Shown in pieces: positions 19,147 to 27,116 of a stretch of DNA of 64,000 nt. Under the pieces are notes generated by a model. The model made no database searches, was not told the origin of the DNA, and saw only the letters and a program-made list of their open reading frames with translations. A program made the translations under genes and the position numbers. Each line of letters begins with the position of its first letter. Positions within the stretch are counted from its first letter, which is position 1. Source of the DNA: Microbulbifer taiwanensis (lineage in GTDB: Bacteria; Pseudomonadota; Gammaproteobacteria; Pseudomonadales; Cellvibrionaceae); assembly GCF_014904815.1 (NCBI RefSeq), contig NZ_JACZFR010000017.1, positions 62,001 through 126,000 of the forward strand, written 5' to 3'.

Positions 19147-19584
19147 CTATTGCGCCCCCTCCCGGCATTCACCCCGAACCTCACCGGAAAAAGCGGAGAC
19201 ACTGCGCTCCAGCTCGAAATATCCCCGCCGGCAGAACCCGGACTCCATCAGCTTCTGCTCCATGGCCCTGTCAAACTGCAGGTTATCGCGGCGCCCCTGC
19301 AGTGAGGAGCGATTGGTGGCCACGACGACATCCCGGCCAATGCGTCGATTACCGGATCCGTCAGCGGTATAGGGGCGGGGAATATCCCGGCGCTGCATTT
19401 CCAGCGAATAGGTAAATCGCTTGGCACCGTTGGCGGAAACCTCGGTGTGAAAGGACTCCTTCAAACCCGGTATCGGCAGCGGCCTTTCACTGGCACAGGC
19501 GACTGCAAGCATCGACAGGGTCATTGCCAGCCCGCGGCGCCACTGCAACGCGATAGCAGCAGCGAGATTGCTTCCGACTCTCAA
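19147..19584 (-). CDS. Hypothetical small lipoprotein
   Basis: A 145-residue protein not recognised from any family. The N-terminus has a hydrophobic segment ending in a lipobox-like 'LAVAC' (Cys at about residue 30), so it is probably a lipoprotein; the mature part is polar with Arg-rich segments ('RRDIPRPY', 'NRRIGRDVVVATNR') and two further Cys near the C-terminus. The TTG start at 19584 is supported by AGGAG seven bases upstream. An internal ATG 20 codons in would leave only a ten-residue signal and is less likely. It is upstream of nothing obvious; purU ends 66 bp before its start. Confidence 0.65.
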   Translation of the reverse strand: MRVGSNLAAAIALQWRRGLAMTLSMLAVACASERPLPIPGLKESFHTEVSANGAKRFTYSLEMQRRDIPRPYTADGSGNRRIGRDVVVATNRSSLQGRRDNLQFDRAMEQKLMESGFCRRGYFELERSVSAFSGEVRGECREGAQ

Positions 19585-19649
19585 AACAGTGCTCCTATTT
19601 TTCGGTTCTCGATTCTTGATTTTCTGTAAGTTCTTACCTGCCTATTCGG

Positions 19650-20486
19650 CTATTTGAACACAACCGTTTTATTGCCATGGATAAACACCCGTTCCTGCAG
19701 CAGCAGCTGCAATGCGCGGGTCAGTACCAGCTTCTCCACATCGCGCCCCGCCTCCGCCATGGCCGCAGCGGAATAGGCGTGGTCCACGTGGATAGTATCC
19801 TGTTCGATGATCGGCCCCTCGTCCAGATCGTCGGTAACGAAGTGCGCGGTGGCGCCGATGATTTTCACCCCGCGCTCATAGGCCTGCTGATAGGGCTTGG
19901 CACCGATAAAGGCCGGCAGGAAGGAGTGGTGAATATTGACGATGCGCCCGCGGTAGCGGGCCACGAATTCCGGGGTCAGTACCCGCATATACTTGGCCAG
20001 CACCAGGTAATCCGGCTGGTAGCCGTCCACCAGGGCCATCACCTGCTCCTCGTGCCGGGCCCTTTCCAGATCCCCCGCGGGCAGGCAGTGGAAGGGGATA
20101 TCGAACTTCTCCACCAGGGCGCCCAGATCCGGGTGATTGCCGATCACCGCGGCTATCTCCACATCCAGTGCACCCGAATAGCACTTCATCAGGATATCGC
20201 CGAGGCAGTGGGGTTCGCGGGTCACCATCAGTACCAGGCGCTTGCGCCCGCTGGCCACCAGACACCGCTCGGCGCCGGCCGGCAGGGCCATATCCAGGTC
20301 CTCCAGCAGGGTGTCGTCATTGAAGTTACCCTCCAACGCGGTGCGCATAAAGAAGCGCCCCCGCTCGCGGTCGACGAACTCGTCGTTCTTGGTGATGTTG
20401 AGCTGGTGCTTGTAGCAGATGTTGGTGATTTTGGCGATCAGGCCCTTGGCATCGGGGCAGTCGGTCAGCAGTATCTTCTTTTCCAT
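19650..20486 (-). CDS. purU: Formyltetrahydrofolate deformylase
   Basis: Hydrolyses 10-formyl-THF to formate and THF, balancing one-carbon units (in E. coli tied to glycine/methionine supply). The 278-residue product has an N-terminal ACT domain (about 1-80) and a C-terminal formyltransferase-like domain with 'NIHHSFLPAF' and 'DLDEGPIIEQD', the His and Asp of the active site. Length matches E. coli PurU (280). I placed the start at 20486, where 'MEKKILLTDCPD' begins the ACT strand. It is divergent from pepQ with a 91-bp gap. Its presence a few kb from gcvP is thematically consistent. Confidence 0.94.
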   Translation of the reverse strand: MEKKILLTDCPDAKGLIAKITNICYKHQLNITKNDEFVDRERGRFFMRTALEGNFNDDTLLEDLDMALPAGAERCLVASGRKRLVLMVTREPHCLGDILMKCYSGALDVEIAAVIGNHPDLGALVEKFDIPFHCLPAGDLERARHEEQVMALVDGYQPDYLVLAKYMRVLTPEFVARYRGRIVNIHHSFLPAFIGAKPYQQAYERGVKIIGATAHFVTDDLDEGPIIEQDTIHVDHAYSAAAMAEAGRDVEKLVLTRALQLLLQERVFIHGNKTVVFK

Positions 20487-20577
20487 GGTCGAAATACAGG
20501 CCAAATATCCAGAATCAAGACTATACACTATGCCGAATAGTCAATTCACATCTCCTTTCATCCTTCCCGGGGAAACC

Positions 20578-21888
20578 ATGGACAAAAAGCTCTACGCCGA
20601 ACATATCGCCACCCTGCGCAGCCGCTACGACGAGATACTGGATCAGTGCGGTTACGACACCCTGAATGTATTCAGCGGCTCCCCCAAAGTGCAGTTCCTG
20701 GACGACAACTACTACCCCTTCAAGGTCAATCCCCAGTTCAAGGCCCTGGTGCCGGTCACCGACAACCCCCACAGCTGGGTGATCTACCGCCGCGGGCAGA
20801 AGCCCAAGCTGCTCTTCTACCGCCCGGTGGACTTCTGGCACTATGTGCCGGCGGCGCCGCAGACCTTCTGGAGCGAACACTACGATATCGAGCTGCTGGC
20901 CAAACCGGCGGACGCCAAGCAGTTCCTCAGCGCCGACGGTGCGGCCTTTCTCGGCGAGGACGCGAATCTGGACGGCTGGCCCATCGGTACCCCCAACCCG
21001 GAAGAACTGCTGGCCCGGCTGCACTGGAACCGCGCCTACAAGACCCCCTATGAATTCGCCTGCCTGCGCGAAGCCAACCGCATCGCTGTCCGGGGCCACA
21101 GGGCCGCCGAGGAGGCCTTCCGCAGCGGTGCCAGCGAGTTCGAGATCAACCTCGCCTACCTCAAGGCCGCCGGCCAGGGCGAGAACCGCATGCCCTACGG
21201 CAATATCATCGGCCTCAACGAGCACGCGGCGATACTGCACTACACCCACCTGTCCGGGCAGCGCCTGCCGGAGGCGGAGCTGAAAACCTTCCTGATCGAC
21301 GCCGGCGCCGACTGCAATGGTTACTGTGCCGATATCACCCGCACCTACGCTTTCCGCAGCGGCGAGTTTGCCGACCTGGTGGCGGCGATGGATGAGAAGG
21401 AACAGGAACTGGTAGCCGGCCTGAAGCCCGGCCTGCCCTACCCGGACCTGCACCGGCAATGCCACCTGAAGGTCGGCGAGCTGCTGAACCGCTTCGGCGT
21501 GATCAAGGCCTCCGCCGAGAGCGCGGTGGAATCCGGCCTCACCCGCCCCTTTATGCCCCACGGCCTGGGCCACTTCCTCGGCCTGCAGGTGCACGACGTC
21601 GGCGGCCACCAGACTGGCCCACAGGGCGGCACCACCCCGCCGCCGCCGGAATACCCCTTCCTGCGCACCAGCCGCACCATCGAGGAAGATCAGGTATTTA
21701 CCATTGAGCCGGGGCTCTACTTTATCGACAGCCTGCTGGCCGATTTGAAAGAATCCGAACTGGCCGGGGAAGTACACTGGGGCAAGGTGGACGCCTTCCG
21801 CCCCTTTGGCGGCGTGCGTATCGAGGACAATGTCATAGTGCATGCGGATCGCGTCGAGAATATGACGCGGGACTGCAGCGCAGAGTAA
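20578..21888 (+). CDS. pepQ: Xaa-Pro dipeptidase
   Basis: A cytosolic M24 metallopeptidase that splits Xaa-Pro dipeptides. The 436-residue protein (E. coli 443) has a non-catalytic N-terminal domain and a pita-bread C-terminal domain with the metal ligands in order: 'DAGAD', 'DITR', 'HGLGHFLGLQVHD', 'TIEPGLY' and 'RIEDN'. The ATG at 20578 follows GGGGAAACC and begins 'MDKKLYAEH'; the open frame extends 53 codons further upstream into the divergent promoter region and purU. A 13-bp hairpin follows the gene. Confidence 0.95.
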   Translation: MDKKLYAEHIATLRSRYDEILDQCGYDTLNVFSGSPKVQFLDDNYYPFKVNPQFKALVPVTDNPHSWVIYRRGQKPKLLFYRPVDFWHYVPAAPQTFWSEHYDIELLAKPADAKQFLSADGAAFLGEDANLDGWPIGTPNPEELLARLHWNRAYKTPYEFACLREANRIAVRGHRAAEEAFRSGASEFEINLAYLKAAGQGENRMPYGNIIGLNEHAAILHYTHLSGQRLPEAELKTFLIDAGADCNGYCADITRTYAFRSGEFADLVAAMDEKEQELVAGLKPGLPYPDLHRQCHLKVGELLNRFGVIKASAESAVESGLTRPFMPHGLGHFLGLQVHDVGGHQTGPQGGTTPPPPEYPFLRTSRTIEEDQVFTIEPGLYFIDSLLADLKESELAGEVHWGKVDAFRPFGGVRIEDNVIVHADRVENMTRDCSAE

Positions 21889-21913
21889 TCATCGACTTCC
21901 GAAGCCGGAATTA

Positions 21914-21946
21914 TCATTTATCACCCAGGGATCGGGTGATAAATGA
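21914..21946. terminator. 13-bp perfect hairpin after pepQ
   Basis: Arms TCATTTATCACCC (21914-21926) and GGGTGATAAATGA (21934-21946) with a seven-base loop, starting 25 bp after the pepQ stop. The following bases (AATCCATTTTT) hold a T5 run nine bases beyond the stem, so it is an imperfect terminator at best. The rest of the gap to 22207 holds the promoter for the RsbW-like gene and nothing else recognisable. Confidence 0.55.
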
Positions 21947-22133
21947 AATCCATTTTTGCACTTGTCAAAAGCCTGGTTTTCAGGGGATTCCGCCCGCAAG
22001 TAAACTGTTGCTGCTGCCAGCCTGCTATTCGACAAAATTTCACGAAACAGATTTCACTCCCCGATAAAAAAACGCGACATATTCTTCCAATCTCTCTCAT
22101 CTGAAAAAACTGCCACGCACTGCAATTTTCTCT

Positions 22134-22162
22134 TTGACAAAGAAACAGGCTCAACCTACATT
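22134..22162 (+). promoter_or_regulatory. Candidate sigma70 promoter for the RsbW-like/STAS pair
   Basis: A perfect TTGACA (22134-22139), 17-base spacer, then TACATT (22157-22162, 4/6). It lies 45 bp before the ATG at 22208, so the leader would be short. Best promoter match noticed in the window. Confidence 0.65.
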
Positions 22163-22207
22163 CAATCGGCTTCAAACAATAAATATATCAGCCAATCATA
22201 TGGCCAA

Positions 22208-22615
22208 ATGGAAGTTGAACTAAAGTTCCAAAGCGAAACCAGGCATATTGAGTTTGTAACGGAGGTTTCCGACAGCCTCAGCAAGCTTGTGGGATTCAAT
22301 GAAACAGACCGCCATCGGATAGCCCTTGCGGTGAGCGAGTCTGTCGCCAATGCCGTCCGGCATGGCAATCAATTCGATACCCACAAGGAAGTGCAAGTGA
22401 CCTTTACTGCTACCAGCGATGCCCTGCAGATATCGGTCAGTGATCAGGGCGACGGCTTCGACCACAGCAGCCTCCCCGACCCAAGAGCCCCTGAAAACCT
22501 ACACAAACCCGGTGGACGGGGAGTCTTCATTATTTTGAATGTTATGGACAGTGTGGGCTTTAACAGGATGGATGGAAGCATGGAAGTATGGATGGAAAAG
22601 CGGTTAAATCTGTAA
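22208..22615 (+). CDS. RsbW/SpoIIAB-like anti-sigma factor or serine kinase (HATPase_c_2)
   Basis: A 135-residue GHKL ATPase: N-box 'ESVANAVRHGN' (44-54), G1 box 'DQGDGFD' (79-85) and G2 box 'GGRGVFI' (102-108). This is the compact form found in partner-switching systems, where the kinase phosphorylates a STAS protein or holds a sigma factor. The next gene, 16 bp downstream, is a STAS protein, so they form a pair. No sigma factor, PP2C phosphatase or response regulator is adjacent, so the output must be encoded elsewhere. Similar pairs act on RpoS or on biofilm regulators in other gammaproteobacteria (family knowledge). Confidence 0.9.
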   Translation: MEVELKFQSETRHIEFVTEVSDSLSKLVGFNETDRHRIALAVSESVANAVRHGNQFDTHKEVQVTFTATSDALQISVSDQGDGFDHSSLPDPRAPENLHKPGGRGVFIILNVMDSVGFNRMDGSMEVWMEKRLNL

Positions 22616-22631
22616 AACCAAGGAGACAGAG

Positions 22632-22970
22632 ATGAAAATTGAACAGCGTCAAGTGGATGGAGTATCGATTCTTTCAATTTCCGGGAAAATCACCATCGGA
22701 GAAGGTGACATCAAGGTCAGGGAAAAGGTCGCTGATCTGCTGGAAAATGGCAGCAACAAGCTCCTGATGGATATTGAGGGTGTCAATTACATAGACAGCA
22801 GCGGACTCACTGAACTGGTGAACTGTCATTCAAAAACCAGTGATCGAGGCGGCCAATTGAAACTACTCAACCCAACACCTAAAGTAGCGGAACTCCTGTT
22901 CGTTACCAGACTGAACAGTGTATTTGAAACTTTTCATGACGAAGGTGACGCTGTCGCCAGCTTTGCGTAA
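22632..22970 (+). CDS. STAS-domain anti-anti-sigma factor (SpoIIAA/RsbV-like)
   Basis: A 112-residue single STAS domain. The phosphorylation loop reads 'YIDSSGLTELV', with Ser56 or Ser57 as the acceptor, and the flanking strands ('LLMDIEGVNYID', 'GGQLKLLNPTP') fit SpoIIAA/RsbV. It lies directly after the RsbW-like kinase with GGAG before its ATG, and is presumably its substrate and antagonist. After the stop codon there are 200 bp with a REP-like palindrome before the amidohydrolase gene. Confidence 0.92.
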   Translation: MKIEQRQVDGVSILSISGKITIGEGDIKVREKVADLLENGSNKLLMDIEGVNYIDSSGLTELVNCHSKTSDRGGQLKLLNPTPKVAELLFVTRLNSVFETFHDEGDAVASFA

Positions 22971-23030
22971 GAGGGTGGAATGAAATCGGGGGCATGGCCG
23001 CAACACTGGAATGTCGCCCCCCTCTCCCAC

Positions 23031-23072
23031 TGTAGGAGCGGCCGGACCGCTCCCGGCCGGACCGCTCCTACA
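23031..23072. repeat. REP-like palindrome, TGTAGGAGCGG family (copy A)
   Basis: Arms TGTAGGAGCGG (23031-23041) and CCGCTCCTACA (23062-23072) around GC-rich inner palindromes (CCGGACCGCTCCCGG). Further copies are at 37047-37123 and 45505-45533. The family resembles the REP elements described in pseudomonads (recollection). Confidence 0.88.
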
Positions 23073-23170
23073 ACTGATCGCACCACAGGCCCATCTGATC
23101 GTCTTCGCCTGCCAACCCACGCCAAAAGGCTTCATGCTTCCCGAGCAATTCTAATAAGAAGGGAAACCCA

Positions 23171-25228
23171 ATGAAGCGCTCGATTCAATTCACAAGTATC
23201 CCCGCCGCACTCACCGCGGCAATCGTTACCTTCAGCAGCCAGCTGCACGCCGATACCCTGGAGTATGTCTTCTACGACAAGGAGGGCATAGCCGGCACGG
23301 AAATCATCGAACAAACTGGCACGAAAGTCTCAGGCGAACTCAAGCTGGGCTGGAACAACCGCCGCCTGAACCTGACGGAAAATTTCACCATCGGCAAGGG
23401 GGAAATGCCCAGCCAATTGCATATCGAGGGCATCAGCCCCTTCGGCGCACCGGTTAATGAAGAGTTCTCCATAAAAGATGGCGTCGCCAGCTGGAGCAGC
23501 ACCGACGAGCGCGGCAATGCCAAGTCCTCGGAGCCGCAATTCTACATCCCCAAAAACTCGACCCTGGCGGTGAACTCGCAGCTGGTCAAGGCACTGCTGG
23601 CGGATACAGACCGCACCATCGAGCTGCTGCCCCAGGGGCAGGCCCAACTGCAACAGCTCGACAAAATAACCCTGACTCAGGGAGACAAGAAGCAGACGGT
23701 GTATCTCTATGGTGTCAGCGGACTCTGGTTTACGCCACAACTGGGCTGGTATGACGAAGACGGCAACCTCTTCGCGGAAGACGAGGGTGGCTGGTTTGCG
23801 ATTCTGCGCAAGGGCTGGGACAAGTCGCACCTGGAGCAGCTCAAACAGCGCCAGATCAGCGCCGCCGACGACTATCTGCAACAACTGGCGGCAGAGCAGA
23901 CACACAAGTCCGTCGGCCCAATCCTGATCAGCAACGTCGACCTGGTGGATGTGGAAGCCGGCGAGTTGCTGGAGAAGCGCCATCTGCTGATCGAGGACGG
24001 CAAGATAGTGCGCATCAGCACCTCCCCGATCAGCGCAGCCGGCGCCACCCGTATCGACGGTCGCGGCATGACCCTGATGCCGGGGCTCTGGGATATGCAC
24101 GGTCACCTGTCGCCCTCCGACGGCGCGCTCAACATGGCCGCCGGGATCATCAACGTGCGCGATATCGGCAACACCCACGAAAACATCATGCGCGTCACCA
24201 AACTGTTCGATTCCGGCAAGATTATCGGCGGCGATGTCTATCGCGCGGGCTTTATGGACCGGGAAAGCGAAAATGCCATGCGTATGGGCAAGACGGCCGA
24301 AAGCCTCGAACACGCCAAGGAAATCGTCGACTGGTATGCGGATCGCGGCTACCAGCAGATCAAGACCTACAGTTCCATGGAGCCCGAGTGGATAGCGCCA
24401 CTGGCGGAGCATATCCACAGCAGGGGGCTGCGCCTGTCCGGCCATATCCCGGCGTTTATGACCGCAGAAGAAGCCGTGGATGCGGGCTTCGACGAGATAC
24501 AGCATATCAATATGCTGTTCCTCAACTTCATGGGTTCGATAGACACACGCAAGAAGCTGCGCTTTACCGAGGTGGGCGAGCACGCCCATGAGCTGGACCT
24601 GGACAGCGAGGAAGTGGCGGCATTCCTGGACAAGCTGGCGAAGAAAGGCACGGTTGTAGACACCACCACCACGGTATTCAGCTCCATGCTGCTGCGCGAG
24701 CCAGGTAAACTGGATCCGGAGTTTGCCAATATCGCCGACCACCTGCCCATCAATGTACGCAGGCAGTTTATCGGCGCCGAGCTGGACGTAAAACCGGAGC
24801 ACCGGCACGACTACGACCTGTCCGCCGAGGCGCTGCTGAATATGGTGCGCAAGCTGCACCAGCACAAGGTGTCAATGGTCGCAGGCACCGACGGCATTCC
24901 CGGCTTTACCCTGCTGCGCGAGTTGGAACTCTACGCCAAGGCCGGTATTCCCAATGCCGATGTACTGCGCACCGCGACAGTGGTACCCGCCAGAGTCGTC
25001 GGCGCCCTGAATCGCAGCGGCACCATTGCTGTCGGCAAGGAAGCGGACCTGGTACTTCTGGACGGCAATCCGCTGGAGGATATCAGCGCACTGCGCCGCA
25101 CCGCGCTGGTGATCGAGGGGCAGAACCTGTACAGGCCCGACCGGCTGTACCGGGCCCTGGGTATCGAGCCCTTCCAGGAATCGGTACCATTCAAGCTGAA
25201 CGGCTCGGCGACCGTGGCCACCAACTAA
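23171..25228 (+). CDS. Exported amidohydrolase-family protein with extra N-terminal domain
   Basis: A 685-residue protein with a signal peptide ('FSSQLHADTLEY', cleavage near residue 26). Residues about 27-250 form a domain I do not recognise; residues about 255-670 are a metal-dependent amidohydrolase of the imidazolonepropionase/prolidase-like type. Metal ligands include His310 and His312 in 'MHGHL', a His in 'LSGHIP', a His in 'IQHINM', and Asp in 'AGTDGIP'. The C-terminal strand region 'VGKEADLVLLDGNPLEDI' is typical. Secreted members often act on dipeptides or carbamates; the substrate is unknown. Its neighbour downstream is the GalNAc locus, in the opposite direction. Confidence 0.88.
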   Translation: MKRSIQFTSIPAALTAAIVTFSSQLHADTLEYVFYDKEGIAGTEIIEQTGTKVSGELKLGWNNRRLNLTENFTIGKGEMPSQLHIEGISPFGAPVNEEFSIKDGVASWSSTDERGNAKSSEPQFYIPKNSTLAVNSQLVKALLADTDRTIELLPQGQAQLQQLDKITLTQGDKKQTVYLYGVSGLWFTPQLGWYDEDGNLFAEDEGGWFAILRKGWDKSHLEQLKQRQISAADDYLQQLAAEQTHKSVGPILISNVDLVDVEAGELLEKRHLLIEDGKIVRISTSPISAAGATRIDGRGMTLMPGLWDMHGHLSPSDGALNMAAGIINVRDIGNTHENIMRVTKLFDSGKIIGGDVYRAGFMDRESENAMRMGKTAESLEHAKEIVDWYADRGYQQIKTYSSMEPEWIAPLAEHIHSRGLRLSGHIPAFMTAEEAVDAGFDEIQHINMLFLNFMGSIDTRKKLRFTEVGEHAHELDLDSEEVAAFLDKLAKKGTVVDTTTTVFSSMLLREPGKLDPEFANIADHLPINVRRQFIGAELDVKPEHRHDYDLSAEALLNMVRKLHQHKVSMVAGTDGIPGFTLLRELELYAKAGIPNADVLRTATVVPARVVGALNRSGTIAVGKEADLVLLDGNPLEDISALRRTALVIEGQNLYRPDRLYRALGIEPFQESVPFKLNGSATVATN

Positions 25229-25275
25229 TTCCCGCTCCACGCATCCACGGTGCCTTTGGCCCTACAACATGCTTT

Positions 25276-25418
25276 CGTCATTCCGGCGCTGGCCGGACTG
25301 CGAAGGCATGGATGCCGTAGCGAGCATTCGCGAAGCGAATGGCCCGAAGGGCGTGGCGCAGGAGCGCTACCTAATCCAGGTACCACCAAACTGGATCCCG
25401 GCCTGCGCCGGGATGACG
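25276..25418. repeat. Palindromic repeat, CGTCATTCCGG/CCGGAATGACG family (long composite copy)
   Basis: Outer arms CGTCATTCCGGCG.. (from 25276) and ..CGCCGGGATGACG (to 25418) enclose a second segment with GGCATGGATGCC and GCATTCGCGAAGCGAATG palindromes. The outer part recurs at 26972, 37134, 40636, 45544 and inside kpsC. It lies in the convergent gap between the amidohydrolase and sugar permease genes, a usual place for such elements. Confidence 0.85.
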
Positions 25419-25530
25419 ACCGCATTCCTTTTAGAATTTAGCCCGGAGGGAGCCAAGTGGATTCCGGGAATATTCCACTGACCGATCGCGACCTTGGACG
25501 GACGGCCACCCCGCCCCCTCTTACAGAAAC

Positions 25531-25553
25531 AAAAAAGCCCTCACGAAGAGGGC
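25531..25553 (-). terminator. Intrinsic terminator of the sugar permease gene
   Basis: On the minus strand: GCCCTC, a five-base loop, GAGGGC, then TTTTTT. It is 38 bp beyond the stop codon of the MFS gene and has the stem plus U-tract of a classical Rho-independent terminator. Confidence 0.85.
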
Positions 25554-25590
25554 CAAGACAATGGGGAGAGAGAAATTACACTGAAATAAA

Positions 25591-26916
25591 TCAGCCCCAA
25601 CTGCGCAACCTGCATCCCTTAATCGCATAAAACAGGATAAACAGGTAGCAGGGCAGCGCTATCCAATATGCATTCACAATACCGCCGGCACTCTCAGCGA
25701 TCCTGCCGAAGGAAAGGGGAATCACCGCGCCGCCGGCGATGCCCATAATCAGCAGCGCGGAACCCTGGGCGGTAAACCTGCCCAGCCCATCCAGGGCGAG
25801 CGGCCAGATGGTCGGCCACACCAGTGCGTGGGCCAACCCCATCAGCGCCACAAAAGTCACCGTATCGGGTATCACCGGAATGCCACTCCAACCCCAGAGC
25901 AGATCGGCAATCACTGTGCTCTCTGCGGAACCGAACAGCACGCCGAAAACGCAGAAGCCGCCGGCAATCGCCGAGCCCAAGAGTGCCTGCCGCTGGCTGA
26001 TAAAGCGCGGAATGGCGAAGACGCCGATCAGGTAGCCCACTACCATAAACGCCATGGTATAGGAGGTCAGGGAGGCGAAGTTCGCCACCCCCAGGCCCTC
26101 GCCATAGAGGCCAATCGTATCTCCGGCGATCACCTCCACGCCCATATAGGCAAACAGGGCCAGCGCGCCCAGTACCAGCTGTGGAAACTGCCAGATACCG
26201 GACTTCGAGCCACCATCCACCGGATTTTCGTCCTCGATATCCGGCAGCCGGGAGAATTTCACCAGTCCCACCAGCAGGAACAGCAGCACCGCCATGGCGA
26301 TATAGGGCGCTATCAGCCGGTTGGCCACCGCTTCCATCCTGGTCGCACGCTCGACATCCGAGAGATGCGCGACGGCCTCGACATTGAAATCCGTCAGGCC
26401 GGACAGCACCAGGGCGGTAAATACCACCGGGGCCAGCACACCGGCACTCTTGTTGATAATCCCCATTACGGCGATGCGGGTTGCCGCACTCTCCAGCGGA
26501 CCGACTTTTACCACATAAGGGTTGGCCGCAGTCTGCAGTATCGTCAGTCCGGCCCCCAGGCCGAACAGGCCCAGCAGGAAGACCGGATAGCTGCCGGTCT
26601 GCGCCGCGGGAATAAACACCAGTGCCGCCACCGCCATGATGGCGAGACCGATGGCCATACCGTCCCGGTAGCCCGTGCGACGCAGGATAAAGGACATGGG
26701 CAGCGCCATCACCGTGTAGGCAATATAAAAGACAAAGGTAACGAATAGCGCCTGGAAATCGTTCAGGTCGCAGAGAATTTTCAGGAATGGAATCAGGGAT
26801 CCATTCAGCCAGGTGACAAAGCCGAAGATAAAGAACAGCAAACCGATAATCGCCATCGGTATCAGGCTGCTCTTCGACATACTCGCCGAATTATTGTGAA
26901 CTACAGCAGTACTCAT
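25591..26916 (-). CDS. MFS sugar permease, FucP/NagP family (probable GalNAc importer, AgaP role)
   Basis: A 441-residue inner-membrane transporter with about 12 helices. 'FFIFGFVTWLNGSLIPFLK' near the N-terminus and 'QTAANPYV' are hallmark segments of the FucP/GluP/NagP sugar:H+ symporter group. Its place beside a TonB receptor, GH109 enzyme and GalNAc catabolic genes suggests it imports GalNAc across the inner membrane (inference; in Shewanella an MFS protein called AgaP does this). An intrinsic terminator follows. A second in-frame Met at codon 13 is possible, but the first ATG (26916) is kept. Confidence 0.9.
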   Translation of the reverse strand: MSTAVVHNNSASMSKSSLIPMAIIGLLFFIFGFVTWLNGSLIPFLKILCDLNDFQALFVTFVFYIAYTVMALPMSFILRRTGYRDGMAIGLAIMAVAALVFIPAAQTGSYPVFLLGLFGLGAGLTILQTAANPYVVKVGPLESAATRIAVMGIINKSAGVLAPVVFTALVLSGLTDFNVEAVAHLSDVERATRMEAVANRLIAPYIAMAVLLFLLVGLVKFSRLPDIEDENPVDGGSKSGIWQFPQLVLGALALFAYMGVEVIAGDTIGLYGEGLGVANFASLTSYTMAFMVVGYLIGVFAIPRFISQRQALLGSAIAGGFCVFGVLFGSAESTVIADLLWGWSGIPVIPDTVTFVALMGLAHALVWPTIWPLALDGLGRFTAQGSALLIMGIAGGAVIPLSFGRIAESAGGIVNAYWIALPCYLFILFYAIKGCRLRSWG

Positions 26917-26971
26917 TGATGCTCCAGCTTATGATTTTGTTTTTAACGGTGCCTTTGCAAATGCACATTCT

Positions 26972-27041
26972 CGTCACCCCCTCGAAGGCGGGGGTCCAGC
27001 AGTCTCGAGACTTCTGGATTCCCGCCTTCGCGGGAATGACG
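26972..27041. repeat. Palindromic repeat, CGTCA..TGACG family
   Basis: CGTCACCCCCTCGAAGGCGGGGG.. (from 26972) pairs imperfectly with ..CCCGCCTTCGCGGGAATGACG (to 27041). The two halves are themselves hairpins joined through a TCCAG/CTGGA box. Located between the TonB receptor and permease genes. Confidence 0.8.
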
Positions 27042-27116
27042 ATTCTCAGAAACACCTCTAAAGGAGTCCAGGTCACCCGGACAGCTAAACTGCCGGGGCG
27101 GGCCATTTTCGATAGA

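Noticed and set aside
19677-20540. 287-codon frame opposite purU
   Set aside because: Antisense shadow rich in His/Gln/Val; purU is secure.
25269-25481. Small frames over the CGTCATTCCGG repeats (e.g. peptides with IPACAGMT or DPGLRRDD)
   Set aside because: These peptides are translations of the palindromic repeat, a common false gene call.
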